Assembly (NCBI RefSeq): GCF_000719345.1
Contig: NZ_JOFX01000027.1
Coordinates: forward strand, 1-64,000
Direction: 5' to 3'
Length of the DNA stretch: 64,000 nt
Source of the DNA: Streptomyces sp. NRRL F-2664
GTDB taxonomy: Bacteria; Actinomycetota; Actinomycetes; Streptomycetales; Streptomycetaceae
The position numbers and the translations under genes were made by a program. How positions within the stretch are numbered: position 1 is the first letter of the stretch; the number at the start of each line of letters is the position of its first letter. Under the pieces are notes generated by a model that saw nothing but the letters and a program-made list of their open reading frames with translations, ran no database searches and was not told where the DNA came from. This document shows, one piece after another, positions 43,367 through 52,084 of the stretch.

Positions 43367-44212
43367 TTACTTGTTGGGGCCGAGCTCGATCGGCACGCCG
43401 ACCAGCGAGCCGTACTCGGTCCACGAGCCGTCGTAGTTCTTGACGTTCTCCTGGCCCAGGAGCTCGTGCAGCACGAACCACGTGAGCGCGGAACGCTCAC
43501 CGATGCGGCAGTAGGCGATGGTGTCCTTCGCCAGGTCGACCTGCTCGGCCTCGTAGAGGGCCTTGAGCTCGTCGTCCGACTTGAAGGTGCCGTCGTCGTT
43601 GGCGTTCTTCGACCACGGGATGTTGCGGGCGCTGGGCACGTGGCCGGGGCGCTGCGACTGCTCCTGCGGGAGGTGCGCCGGGGCGAGCAGCTTGCCCGAG
43701 AACTCGTCGGGGGAGCGGACGTCGACCAGATTCAGGGAGCCGATCGCGGCCACGACGTCGTCGCGGAAGGCGCGGATGGAGGTGTCCTGGGGCTTGGCCT
43801 TGTACTGGGTGGCCGGGCGGTTCGGGACGTCCTTGCCGTCGACGAGGTCGCGGGAGTCGAGCTCCCACTTCTTGCGGCCGCCGTCGAGGAGCCTGACGTC
43901 CTGGTGGCCGTAGAGCTTGAAGTACCAGTAGGCGTAGGAGGCGAACCAGTTGTTGTTGCCGCCGTAGAGGACGACGGTGTCGTCGTTGGAGATGCCCTTG
44001 GCGGAGAGGAGCTTCTCGAAGCCCTCCTGGTCCACGAAGTCGCGGCGCACCGGGTCCTGGAGGTCCGTCTTCCAGTCGATCCGGACGGCGTTGGGGATGT
44101 GGTTCTTGTCGTAGGCGGACGTGTCCTCGTCCACCTCGACGATGACGACGTCGGCGTCGTTCAGGTGGGCCTCGACCCAGTCGGCGTCTACGAGGACGTC
44201 GCTGCGGCTCAT
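43367..44212 (-). CDS. Rhodanese-family sulfurtransferase (thiosulfate sulfurtransferase)
   Basis: This 281-aa tandem-rhodanese enzyme moves sulfane sulfur from thiosulfate or mercaptopyruvate to a thiol acceptor. The inactive N-terminal rhodanese domain (about 1-135) holds VRIDWKTDLQDPVRRDF. The catalytic C-terminal domain has VDVRSPDEFSGK and the active-site loop CRIGERS with Cys235. The CRxGxR(S/T) loop suggests the thiosulfate type. A Cys-containing leader peptide lies 177 bases upstream on the same strand, implying control by cysteine or sulfur supply. ATG at 44212 follows GGAGGAGAAC. Confidence 0.95.
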   Translation of the reverse strand: MSRSDVLVDADWVEAHLNDADVVIVEVDEDTSAYDKNHIPNAVRIDWKTDLQDPVRRDFVDQEGFEKLLSAKGISNDDTVVLYGGNNNWFASYAYWYFKLYGHQDVRLLDGGRKKWELDSRDLVDGKDVPNRPATQYKAKPQDTSIRAFRDDVVAAIGSLNLVDVRSPDEFSGKLLAPAHLPQEQSQRPGHVPSARNIPWSKNANDDGTFKSDDELKALYEAEQVDLAKDTIAYCRIGERSALTWFVLHELLGQENVKNYDGSWTEYGSLVGVPIELGPNK

Positions 44213-44388
44213 GGTGTTCTCCTCCGGGGCAGTGTGCGGCGGGGCGGTGCGGGGTGCGCTGTGCTGCGTGCCTGCGGGTGCGCCCGGCTCCTGCGCGGGG
44301 AGGCGTCAGGGTCGGGAGGCGGGTGCGGTCACGCGGGAAAGGCCTGTCGGGGCCGTCGTCCGGCTGATGGAGCGGATGCGCTCACACG

Positions 44389-44478
44389 TCACATGGATCG
44401 ACAGAGCATGGCGGCGACGCGACACAGGTCTACTGCCCGTCGCTTCGTGAGGTCCGCCTGCTGATGCTTCATAGCCAT
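44389..44478 (-). CDS. Sulfur-operon leader peptide (cysteine-type attenuator)
   Basis: This 29-aa mini-gene is read on the minus strand from ATG at 44478; the second ATG at 44472 is an equally good start. Its core RRAVDLCRVAAMLCR has the R-R-x-V-D-L-x-R pattern that I recall from leader peptides upstream of actinobacterial sulfur genes, with two Cys codons near the end. A 177-bp untranslated gap with GC-rich inverted repeats separates it from the rhodanese gene. Ribosome stalling at Cys codons probably tunes downstream expression; the mechanism is inferred. No strong Shine-Dalgarno sequence is visible. Confidence 0.8.
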   Translation of the reverse strand: MAMKHQQADLTKRRAVDLCRVAAMLCRSM

Positions 44479-44633
44479 GGATCGTAGGGACGAATCAGCC
44501 GCCCTGTCACCGGCGTGTCATATACCGAGACAGGATCGTCCGGATCGCGGGATGAGAAGAGGCCGCGAGGGCTCTCCGGAACCCTGGCGGCCTCGCCCTG
44601 CGGCTTACCTTCTGCGGATCGGACCGCGCCGTC

Positions 44634-45350
44634 TCACGATCCGGCCATCACCACGTTCGAGCCGCCCAGCGTGAGGTGCACACCGGCCTCGTCCGAGGTC
44701 AGGGCGGAGAGCTGGAGCCCCGCCGGGAGCCCGGTGCCGAGGTCGCGGTCGAAGTCGGTGCGCTTGCGCACCTGGCGCTCAAGACCGGGGATGCCCTCGC
44801 CCGGCACCTCCTCGGCGTGCACGCGGACGATCTTCCCGCCCTTGGAGTCCGGCGCGTCCACGAGGGTGATCGTCGAGATCACGCTGCGCGAGAGGGTCTT
44901 GCCGAGGATGTCCACGGACGCGGTGACCTTCACCTTGCCGGGCGCACCGCCGTAGGAGAGGGTCGCGCCGGTCTGCGAGGCCGCGGTCAGGTCGGCGTAG
45001 GTCAGCAGCGCGGTGCCCGTGGCCCGCTCGGCGGTGCCGCTGCTGTAGTCACCGTCCAGCCGCACACCGCGGAAGCTGGCGTCGAGCTCGGCGAGCCGCG
45101 TCCTGCGGCCGTCCGCCATGACCTCGACGCCCCGCAGCCGGAGGTCGACGCGGTCCAGATCGCGGCTGAGCGCCTGGGTGAGGAAGGGGAACCCGTGGAT
45201 CTCCACCTCGGCGCTGCCGGCCAGTCCCTGGCGGGCCTGTATGCGCTCGGCCAGCCGGTTCTCGGCATAGCCGACCGCCCACCGGTCCACTCCGGCGAAC
45301 AGGGTGGCCAGCACCACTCCTACGATCACAACGACACGCAGAACCCGCAC
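44634..45350 (-). CDS. LmeA-like (DUF2993) phospholipid-binding protein
   Basis: This 238-aa exported or membrane-anchored protein has an N-terminal hydrophobic helix (VVVIVGVVLATLFAGVDRWAV), then a long beta-rich tubular domain (AENRLAERIQARQGL; VEIHGFPFLTQALSRDLDRV) that matches DUF2993. Mycobacterial LmeA in this family binds phosphatidylinositol lipids and supports lipomannan maturation. A similar lipid-handling role here is inference. It is a single gene on the minus strand, upstream of the sulfur operon. Confidence 0.9.
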   Translation of the reverse strand: MRVLRVVVIVGVVLATLFAGVDRWAVGYAENRLAERIQARQGLAGSAEVEIHGFPFLTQALSRDLDRVDLRLRGVEVMADGRRTRLAELDASFRGVRLDGDYSSGTAERATGTALLTYADLTAASQTGATLSYGGAPGKVKVTASVDILGKTLSRSVISTITLVDAPDSKGGKIVRVHAEEVPGEGIPGLERQVRKRTDFDRDLGTGLPAGLQLSALTSDEAGVHLTLGGSNVVMAGS

Positions 45351-45413
45351 GCGCCCTCCCCCTGGTAATCGGTACGTGCGTCCCAGTTGACCATGCTCCG
45401 CGTCGGACGGGTA

Positions 45414-47264
45414 TCAGCCCACCACCCGCCCGACCAGGTACACGGCGGGAGCTGCGGCCGCGAGCGGCAGCGCGACACCGGCCGTCATGTGCACGAACTT
45501 CGACGGGTAGTCGTACGCGGCCACGCGCAGCCCGATCAGCGCGCACACCCCGGCGGCCAGGCCGAGCAGCGCCCCGCCCGCCCCGACGGAGGTGAGACCG
45601 CCGACCGCGACACCCGCACCGGCGGCCGAGGCCAGCGAGACGCCGACCGAGGCGGGGGTGGGGAGCGGCAGCGCGCGCACGAAGACGGCGACCGCGACGG
45701 CGACCGCGCCGACCGTGACGGCGGCCGTGTCGGCGGCCAGGTGGCCGGCGCAGATGATGGCGAGGGCGGCCGAGGCCACCGAGGCCATCAGCCCGTACAT
45801 CCGCTCGTCGGCGTCCGCCCGGCTGCGCAGCTGGAGGACGAGGGTGAGCAGGACCCAGGCGCCGAGGGTGCCGACGATGGCGCCGGCGCCGTACGCGTCC
45901 TCCACCGCGAGCACGGCCGCGTCCGCGACGAGGGCTCCGGCGAAGGCGAGGGCGATGCCCTGCCGGGCCGGCCACATGCCGTTGAGCCGGAACCAGCCGG
46001 CCGCGGTGAGGCCCTGGAGGGCGATCAGCGGCACGAGCAGCGCGAACTGCCCGAGGGCCGCCGCCGCGGCGAGCAGCAGCCCGAGGGCGGCGGTCAGGAG
46101 GGCCGACTGCGGGCCCGGGTCGATGATCGGCGACCGGCCCTCGGCACGGGCCTGGGCCGGGTCCACGGCTCGCAGGGTGTTCCCGCCGAGGGTGGGCGGG
46201 GACCACTCGGCGCCCTCGGGCGCCCCGCCGGCGCCGCCCGTCCCGGCCGCGGTGGGCGCCGCCGGATCGGCGGCCGCCTGGGGCGGGAGGTAGGCGGTCT
46301 GCTCGGCGGCGGCCTCCCGGGACTCGCCCTGCTGCTCGGGGCCGGGGAACGGCGGGAGGTAGGCGGTCTGCTCGGCGGCGCCGCCCTGCTCCTGGCCCGG
46401 ACCCGGGTACGGCGGCAGGTACGCCGTCTCGGCCGTCCCGGCCTCCGGCGTCCAGTTCTGCGCGGGGGCCACGGGCGCGGTCGGGCCCTGGGCCGCGGCG
46501 CCCGCCTCGTCGCGGAACCAGCCCTCCGGGGCCACGGCCTGCGGTTCGGGGGCCGCCTGGTAGGGCGGCAGGTACGCGGTCTGCTCCGCGGCGGCGCCCT
46601 GCTGCTGGTCGGAACCGGGGCCCGGGTACGGCGGCAGGTAGGCGGTCTCGGCGGCGGACGGGGACGCGGGCCCGCCCGCGCCCGGTCCACCCTGCGACCA
46701 GTCCCGGACCGGGGCGGGCGCGGGAGCGGGGGCCGGGACCTCGTCGCGGAACCAGCCCTCGGGAGCCGGGCTCTGCGGCACGGGGCCGGCGGGCTGCGCC
46801 CCCCAGGACGGTCCCCCGGCCGGAGCCTGGCCGTGGGCCTGGCCGTAACTCCGGCCGTGGGCCTCGCCGTGGGCCTGGTGGTAACTCTGGCCGTGGGTCT
46901 GGCCCTCGTACGACGGGTGGACCCCGGCGTGGCCGGACCCGGCCCCCGCGCCCGGCCCGCCGGCCGAGCCGTCGGGCCACGCCACCCCCGCACCACCGGC
47001 CGCAGCCCCGCCGGCCGCGGGCTCGTCACGGAACCAGCCCTCGGGCGCGGCCGGCTGTCCCGGCACCGCACCCAGCGGCGTGTGCACCGGCTGGTAACCG
47101 GTGTCCCAGGTGTCGGACTGCCAGGTCTGCGTCCCGTACGGGTCCGGCGACTGCGGCTCCGGCGCGGGCTCCGACTGCGCCCCGGGCTGCGCGTGCTGCT
47201 GCGCGTGCTGCTGCGACTGCTGCTGCGCGTACTGCCGGCGCTGCTGTTCCTCTGGCGTGCTCAT
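45414..47264 (-). CDS. Repeat-rich multi-pass membrane protein
   Basis: This 616-aa protein begins with a Gln-rich stretch (1-about 30). A 340-residue disordered region follows, with two recurring cassettes: PEGWFRDE three times, and (E/Q)TAYLPPY/F with PGPG five times, each spaced by Gly/Ala/Gln/Pro-rich linkers. Residues about 385-616 hold some seven or eight membrane helices (LLTAALGLLLAAAAALGQFA onward to YLVGRVVG). The regular aromatic motifs look like short linear binding sites for a cytosolic partner rather than random low complexity. No named domain is recognised. It lies 10 bases downstream of the MoaD-like gene, so co-transcription is likely. Confidence 0.82.
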   Translation of the reverse strand: MSTPEEQQRRQYAQQQSQQHAQQHAQPGAQSEPAPEPQSPDPYGTQTWQSDTWDTGYQPVHTPLGAVPGQPAAPEGWFRDEPAAGGAAAGGAGVAWPDGSAGGPGAGAGSGHAGVHPSYEGQTHGQSYHQAHGEAHGRSYGQAHGQAPAGGPSWGAQPAGPVPQSPAPEGWFRDEVPAPAPAPAPVRDWSQGGPGAGGPASPSAAETAYLPPYPGPGSDQQQGAAAEQTAYLPPYQAAPEPQAVAPEGWFRDEAGAAAQGPTAPVAPAQNWTPEAGTAETAYLPPYPGPGQEQGGAAEQTAYLPPFPGPEQQGESREAAAEQTAYLPPQAAADPAAPTAAGTGGAGGAPEGAEWSPPTLGGNTLRAVDPAQARAEGRSPIIDPGPQSALLTAALGLLLAAAAALGQFALLVPLIALQGLTAAGWFRLNGMWPARQGIALAFAGALVADAAVLAVEDAYGAGAIVGTLGAWVLLTLVLQLRSRADADERMYGLMASVASAALAIICAGHLAADTAAVTVGAVAVAVAVFVRALPLPTPASVGVSLASAAGAGVAVGGLTSVGAGGALLGLAAGVCALIGLRVAAYDYPSKFVHMTAGVALPLAAAAPAVYLVGRVVG

Positions 47265-47274
47265 CGGCTCCCGC

Positions 47275-47541
47275 TCACCCGCCCGCGAACGGCGGGAGCA
47301 CCTCGACGGTGCCCCCCTCGGTCAGCTGGACGCCATCGTGCGGGCGCTTGCCCACAGGTTCGTCGTTCACGAGGAAGGAGCAGCGCAGCAGGACCCGGGT
47401 CAGCTCCCCGGGGTGGCGTTCCCGCACGCCGTCGAGCGCCTCGGCCAGGGTCCGCGCCGAGTACGGCTCCTCCGCCGTCCCGGCCGCGGCCTTGGCCGCC
47501 GCCCAGTAGCGGATGGTTCCGGTTGCCACTGCTGCTCCCAT
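47275..47541 (-). CDS. MoaD/ThiS-family sulfur-carrier-like protein
   Basis: This 88-aa ubiquitin-like protein ends in the diagnostic di-glycine (VEVLPPFAGG), which in MoaD/ThiS becomes a thiocarboxylate sulfur donor. The opening strand reads TGTIRYWAAAKAAAGTAEEP, and CSFLVNDEPVG and LTEGGTVEVL are family strands. The ATG at 47541 gives the usual short N-terminus. An in-frame ATG at 47568 with a GAGGGG site nine codons upstream is an alternative. No partner activating enzyme is adjacent. Whether it serves molybdopterin, thiamine or another pathway is not decidable. Confidence 0.88.
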   Translation of the reverse strand: MGAAVATGTIRYWAAAKAAAGTAEEPYSARTLAEALDGVRERHPGELTRVLLRCSFLVNDEPVGKRPHDGVQLTEGGTVEVLPPFAGG

Positions 47542-47949
47542 CGTCGGCTCTCTACCGTCGGCCTCCATGATGGCCCCTCGCGCCACCGCCCCCGGCGTGC
47601 CCCGACGCGCCGGGTGTGCGCCCGGCCGGCCCTCCCGGGCCGCGCCGCACCCTTCCGATCCGGTGAAACCGGTGCATAGGAGGGGCGTGAACGTGGCAGG
47701 AGGGTGGCAGGAACCACAGAAGAGGAAGCAGAAGAGCCTCGGTCCTGAAACGGCGGGTGGGCTATTCTGCTGGCGAGAGGATCCGGGCAATGTGGCCCCC
47801 GGGTCCTTTTGTGCTTTCAGAACGTTGAACGCATCGAGAACAGCGGTGTCCGAGCGGACCCCCGGGGCGCGGGGCCGCCAGGACACCGGGCGACACGTAC
47901 GAAGCAGTACCGCGCACGTCCTCGACGGGACCGAGGAGGAACCGACGTG
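47542..47949. other. glnR upstream region
   Basis: This 408-bp gap lies between the divergent MoaD-like gene and the glnR upstream mini-ORF. It holds a hairpin CCGGTGAAACCGG near 47659, a -10-like TATTCT at 47763-47768, and GAAAC boxes near 47664 and 47748. The GAAAC boxes lack the GTnAC partners expected of a GlnR site. The region 47700-47830 is less GC-rich than average and is probably the glnR promoter. There is no other gene. Confidence 0.5.
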
Positions 47950-48003
47950 ATGGACCAGCGATCCGTGCACCACCGTCCGGCCCGGGCAGGTGGTCGGTCA
48001 TGA
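47950..48003 (+). CDS. 17-aa upstream ORF overlapping the glnR start
   Basis: This mini-ORF runs from ATG at 47950 (or GTG at 47947), behind a strong GACCGAGGAGGAACC site, to a TGA at 48001-48003. The TGA overlaps the glnR ATG as ATGA. The peptide is [17 protein letters not shown], basic and His-rich with no known match. Its ribosome site is stronger than that of glnR itself. This indicates that glnR is translated by coupling or re-initiation after this peptide. The peptide itself may have no function. Confidence 0.65.
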   Translation: MDQRSVHHRPARAGGRS

Positions 48004-48782
48004 GCTCGCTCCTGCTGCTCACCAACGCACTGCAGCCGTCCACCGAAGTGCTCCCCGCACTCGGCCTGCTGCTGCACAACGTCCGGGTGGCGCCGGCCGA
48101 GGGCCCGGCCCTCGTGGACACCCCCGGCGCCGACGTCATCCTCGTCGACGGCCGCCGCGACCTGCCCCAGGTCCGGTCGCTGTGCCAGCTGCTGCGCTCC
48201 ACCGGCCCCGGCTGCCCGCTGATCCTCGTCGTCACCGAGGGCGGCCTGGCGGCCGTCACCGCCGACTGGGGCATCGACGACGTGCTCCTGGACACGGCCG
48301 GTCCCGCCGAGGTCGAGGCCCGCCTGCGGCTGGCGACGGGCCGCCAGCAGCTCGGCTCGGACGACTCCCCCATGGAGATCCGCAACGGCGACCTGTCGGT
48401 GGACGAGGCCACGTACTCCGCCAAGCTCAAGGGGAGGGTGCTCGACCTCACCTTCAAGGAGTTCGAGCTGCTCAAGTACCTCGCGCAGCATCCGGGCCGG
48501 GTCTTCACCCGCGCCCAGCTGCTGCAGGAGGTGTGGGGCTACGACTACTTCGGCGGCACCCGCACGGTCGACGTGCACGTCCGGCGGCTCCGGGCGAAAC
48601 TCGGCCCCGAGCACGAGTCGCTGATCGGTACGGTCCGCAACGTCGGCTACCGCTTCGTCACGCCGGAGAAGGTCGAGCGGGCGGCGGCGGAGGCCGCGGC
48701 CCAGGCGGCGGCCCAGGTGGCCGCGGAGGCGGCCGCGCAGGGGTCCGCACGGACGTCGGGGGCCACCACCCGGTCGGCCTAG
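48000..48782 (+). CDS. glnR: Global nitrogen regulator GlnR
   Basis: This 260-aa orphan OmpR-type regulator activates nitrogen-assimilation genes (glnA, amtB and others) and is almost identical in its first 230 residues to recalled S. coelicolor GlnR. The receiver domain (1-about 115) is atypical. It keeps Asp50 in VILVDGRRD but lacks the full acidic pocket, consistent with phosphorylation-independent dimerisation. The winged helix (about 130-230) has [19 protein letters not shown] and [16 protein letters not shown]. The Ala/Gln-rich tail is variable. No kinase lies nearby. Translation is probably coupled to the 17-aa upstream ORF. Confidence 0.96.
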   Translation: MSSLLLLTNALQPSTEVLPALGLLLHNVRVAPAEGPALVDTPGADVILVDGRRDLPQVRSLCQLLRSTGPGCPLILVVTEGGLAAVTADWGIDDVLLDTAGPAEVEARLRLATGRQQLGSDDSPMEIRNGDLSVDEATYSAKLKGRVLDLTFKEFELLKYLAQHPGRVFTRAQLLQEVWGYDYFGGTRTVDVHVRRLRAKLGPEHESLIGTVRNVGYRFVTPEKVERAAAEAAAQAAAQVAAEAAAQGSARTSGATTRSA

Positions 48783-48839
48783 GCGACCGGTGATCGTCCC
48801 GGTTTCAGGACGCCCTGCCCAGAGGTAGGTCACCCCGCG

Positions 48840-48845
48840 TAGACT
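48840..48845 (+). promoter_or_regulatory. -10 element TAGACT, probable leaderless start
   Basis: TAGACT, close to the consensus TAnnnT, ends 7 bases before the GTG of the LacI regulator at 48853. Confidence 0.6.
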
Positions 48846-48852
48846 GCCGCGC

Positions 48853-49875
48853 GTGGCCAAGGTGACGCGGGATGACGTAGCGCGACTTGCGGGTACTTCT
48901 ACCGCCGTCGTGAGCTACGTCATCAACAACGGACCCCGGCCGGTCGCCCCGGCCACGCGCGAGCGTGTCCTCGCCGCGATCAAGGACCTGGGCTACCGCC
49001 CGGACCGGGTGGCCCAGGCGATGGCGTCGCGGCGCACCGACCTCATAGGCATGATCGTCCCCGACGCCCGCCAGCCGTTCTTCGCCGAGATGGCACACGC
49101 GGTCGAGCAGGCCGCCGCCGAGCGCGGAAAGATGGTCCTGGTCGGCAACTCCGACTACCGCACCGAGCGCGAGGTCCACTACCTGCGGGCCTTCCTCGGG
49201 ATGCGGGTCTCGGGCCTGATCCTGGTCAGCCAGGGCATGAGCGAGCAGGCCGCCAGTGAGATCGAGGCCTGGGACGCCCGCGTGGTCCTGCTCCACGAGC
49301 GCCCGGAGGCCATCGACGACGTCGCGGTCGTCACGGACGACATCGGCGGCGCCCAGCTCGCCACCCGGCACCTGCTGGAGCACGGGCACGAGTACGTCGC
49401 CTGCATCGGCGGCATCGAGAACACCCCCTCGGTCGGCGACCCGGTGGCCGACCACGTCGAGGGCTGGCGGCGGGCCATGCTGGAGGCCGGCCGTTCGATC
49501 GAGGGCCGGCTGATCGAGGCCCCGTACAACCGCTACGACGCGTACACGGTCGCCCTGGAGGTCCTGGCCCGGCCCGACCGGCCGACGGCGGTCTTCTGCG
49601 CGACGGACGACCAGGCGATCGGTGTGCTGCGGGCCGCCCGCGAGCTGCGCATCGACGTGCCCGGGGAACTGGCCGTGGCGGGCTTCGACGACGTCAAGGA
49701 GGCGGCCCTCACGGACCCGCCGCTGACGACCATCGCCTCGGACCGCCCGGCGATGGCCCGCGCGGCAGTGGACCTCGTCCTGGACGACGGCCTGCGCGTG
49801 GCCGGCTCGCGGCGCGAGCGCCTCAAGCAGTTCCCGTCGGCGCTGGTGGTCCGGCGCTCCTGCGGCTGCCGCTGA
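48853..49875 (+). CDS. LacI-family transcription regulator
   Basis: This 340-aa regulator has an N-terminal LacI helix-turn-helix ([20 protein letters not shown]) and hinge ([18 protein letters not shown]). A periplasmic-binding-protein-like effector domain follows ([60 protein letters not shown]), ending RRSCGCR. The effector is presumably a sugar or nucleoside, with no adjacent transport operon to identify it. The GTG start lies just after a -10 box, so it is probably a leaderless mRNA. Confidence 0.93.
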   Translation: MAKVTRDDVARLAGTSTAVVSYVINNGPRPVAPATRERVLAAIKDLGYRPDRVAQAMASRRTDLIGMIVPDARQPFFAEMAHAVEQAAAERGKMVLVGNSDYRTEREVHYLRAFLGMRVSGLILVSQGMSEQAASEIEAWDARVVLLHERPEAIDDVAVVTDDIGGAQLATRHLLEHGHEYVACIGGIENTPSVGDPVADHVEGWRRAMLEAGRSIEGRLIEAPYNRYDAYTVALEVLARPDRPTAVFCATDDQAIGVLRAARELRIDVPGELAVAGFDDVKEAALTDPPLTTIASDRPAMARAAVDLVLDDGLRVAGSRRERLKQFPSALVVRRSCGCR

Positions 49876-49964
49876 CGGTCCGGCCCGGCCGGCGCCACGC
49901 GGTTCTGTCGGGCTTCTCAGGCCGGGCTCAGGAAGCTCTCATCAACGGCGGGGACAGTCGTGTC

Positions 49965-51197
49965 ATGACCGAGAGCTTCCGCCGCGAAGGCGAGTACCCG
50001 CAGGAGCACCGCCCCCAGCACACGCCGTTCGGCGAGGACTGGCAGCACGGACGCGACCGGCTCGCACACGAGGCCGGTGCCGGCACCGGAGCGGGGGCGG
50101 GGGCCTGTCCGCCGCCGCCCGCCCACCCGCCGGCCGCGCCCGGATGGCACGAGGCGCACCGGCCGCCGGTCCTCGTCGGCGAGACCGTCCCGGCGGCGGC
50201 CGGCGCAGGCGCCGACGCCTGCACCCCGCAGGGGCCGGCCCACGCCGCCCCCGCCCGGCGGGCGACGAGGCCCGCCACCCTGCTGACCGCCGTCGCACTC
50301 GTCGCGGCCCTGGTCGGCGGCGGCGCCGCGGCCGCCGTCCAGCAGCTGACGGACCGGGGCAGCGCCGGCGCCGGCGGCGGGGTCAGTGGCACTAACGTCT
50401 CCCAGTCCAGCACCGGCACCGTCTCCGGCATCGCCGAACAGGTCGGCCCCTCGGTCGTCCGCATCGACACCCGCACCGCGTCCGGCCAGGGCACCGGCTC
50501 CGGCATCGTGCTCACCGCGGACGGCGAGATCGCCACCAACAACCACGTCATCGACGGCGCCACCGGCATCCAGGTGACGCTGAGCGACGGCAGGACGTAC
50601 TCCGCCAGGACCGTCGGCACCGACCCCGACAAGGACCTGGCCCTGATCAAGCTCCAGGGCGCGAGCGGGCTGAAGCCCGCGAAGCTCGGCGACTCCGGGA
50701 GCGTCAAGGTCGGCGACCAGGTCGTCGCCATCGGCTCCCCCGACGGCCTCACCGGCACGGTCACCAGCGGTATCGTCTCCGCCCTGAACCGCGAGGTGAA
50801 GGTACCCAAGGCGGACCAGGGCTCCCCGCAGGGCCGCCGGCAGGACGACGGGCGCTGGCCCTTCTCCTTCGGCGGCCGCCAGTTCAACGGGGACACCGGG
50901 TCGAACACCACCTCGTACAAGGCCGTCCAGACCGACGCCTCCCTCAACCCGGGCAATTCCGGCGGCGCCCTGGTCAACATGAACGGCGAGATCGTGGGCA
51001 TGCCCTCCGCGATCTACTCCCCCTCCACCGGCGGCTCCGCCGCGGGCAGCGTCGGCCTCGGCTTCGCCATCCCGGTCGACACGATCAAGGCCGACCTCGA
51101 CTCCCTCCGCAAGGGCGGCCCCGGCGGCCAGGGATCCGGCGACACCGGCACCTCCCCCGGCGACGCCTTCGCCGACGGCTTCGGCACGTCCTTCTAG
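49965..51197 (+). CDS. HtrA-like trypsin-type serine protease without PDZ domain
   Basis: This 410-aa membrane-anchored protease has a 100-residue Pro/His/Gly-rich cytosolic region, a transmembrane helix (about 103-126) and an S1C protease domain (about 150-385). The complete triad is His194 in NNHVIDGA, Asp224 in [11 protein letters not shown] and Ser332 in [11 protein letters not shown]. After the protease fold ([19 protein letters not shown]) only a 30-residue Gly-rich tail remains. The C-terminal PDZ domain normal for HtrA/DegP is absent. A role in envelope protein quality control is likely. It is followed by a two-component pair that may control it, inferred from order only. Confidence 0.92.
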   Translation: MTESFRREGEYPQEHRPQHTPFGEDWQHGRDRLAHEAGAGTGAGAGACPPPPAHPPAAPGWHEAHRPPVLVGETVPAAAGAGADACTPQGPAHAAPARRATRPATLLTAVALVAALVGGGAAAAVQQLTDRGSAGAGGGVSGTNVSQSSTGTVSGIAEQVGPSVVRIDTRTASGQGTGSGIVLTADGEIATNNHVIDGATGIQVTLSDGRTYSARTVGTDPDKDLALIKLQGASGLKPAKLGDSGSVKVGDQVVAIGSPDGLTGTVTSGIVSALNREVKVPKADQGSPQGRRQDDGRWPFSFGGRQFNGDTGSNTTSYKAVQTDASLNPGNSGGALVNMNGEIVGMPSAIYSPSTGGSAAGSVGLGFAIPVDTIKADLDSLRKGGPGGQGSGDTGTSPGDAFADGFGTSF

Positions 51198-51355
51198 CGG
51201 GGTCCGGTGCCGGGGGCCACGAGCCCGGCATGATCGGCGGGACACCCCCCTGGGCACGCACCGGCCGTGCGACGCTGGACGCGCCGCAAGCCGCACGCCG
51301 CAGGGCTTCAGCCGTCACTGACCGCACCCGACCACCACACCCGGGAGAACCCACC

Positions 51356-52084
51356 ATGAACCCCGCCGAAGGCGAAGCGCGGATCCTCGTCGTCGACGAC
51401 GAACCGGCCGTACGCGAGGCCCTGCGCCGCAGCCTCGCCTTCGAGGGGTACGCCGTGCAGACCGCCGTCGACGGCCTCGACGCCCTCGACAAGGCGGACT
51501 CGTACGCCCCCGACCTGATCGTGCTGGACATCCAGATGCCGCGGATGGACGGGCTCACGGCCGCCCGCCGGCTGCGCGCCTCCGGCAGCGTCACCCCGAT
51601 CCTGATGCTCACCGCCCGCGACACCGTCGGCGACCGCGTCACCGGCCTGGACGCGGGCGCCGACGACTACCTCGTCAAGCCGTTCGAGCTCGACGAACTC
51701 TTCGCCCGCGTCCGCGCCCTGCTGCGCCGCAGTTCCTACGCAGCCCCGCGGGCCGACGCCGGGCCGCACGAGGACGCCCTGACCTTCGGCGACCTGCGCA
51801 TGGACCTCGTGACGCGCGAGGTCACCCGGGCGGGCCGCCCGGTGGAGCTGACGCGTACCGAGTTCACGCTGCTGGAGATGTTCATGGCGCATCCGCGCCA
51901 GGTCCTCACCCGCGAACAGATCCTCAAGACCGTCTGGGGCTTCGACTTCGAACCCAGCTCCAACTCCCTGGACGTGTACGTGATGTACCTGCGCCGCAAG
52001 ACCGAGGCGGGCGGCGAGCCGCGCCTGGTCCACACCGTGCGCGGGGTGGGCTACGTACTGCGCGCCGAGGGCGGGCCGGAGTGA
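51356..52084 (+). CDS. OmpR-family response regulator
   Basis: This 242-aa regulator has a receiver domain (1-about 125) with DDE at 14-16, Asp58 in LIVLDIQMP and Lys in [10 protein letters not shown], and a winged helix (about 145-238) with [19 protein letters not shown] and [17 protein letters not shown]. It resembles the MprA/CseB type that responds to envelope stress in actinobacteria. ATG at 51356 follows CGGGAGAACCC. It overlaps the kinase gene by 4 bases and follows the protease gene, an arrangement known from MprAB-PepD in mycobacteria. Confidence 0.95.
   Translation: MNPAEGEARILVVDDEPAVREALRRSLAFEGYAVQTAVDGLDALDKADSYAPDLIVLDIQMPRMDGLTAARRLRASGSVTPILMLTARDTVGDRVTGLDAGADDYLVKPFELDELFARVRALLRRSSYAAPRADAGPHEDALTFGDLRMDLVTREVTRAGRPVELTRTEFTLLEMFMAHPRQVLTREQILKTVWGFDFEPSSNSLDVYVMYLRRKTEAGGEPRLVHTVRGVGYVLRAEGGPE

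Noticed and set aside
47640..47760. GlnR autoregulatory site
   Set aside because: Two GAAAC boxes exist, but neither has a GTnAC box 6 bases away as the consensus requires.
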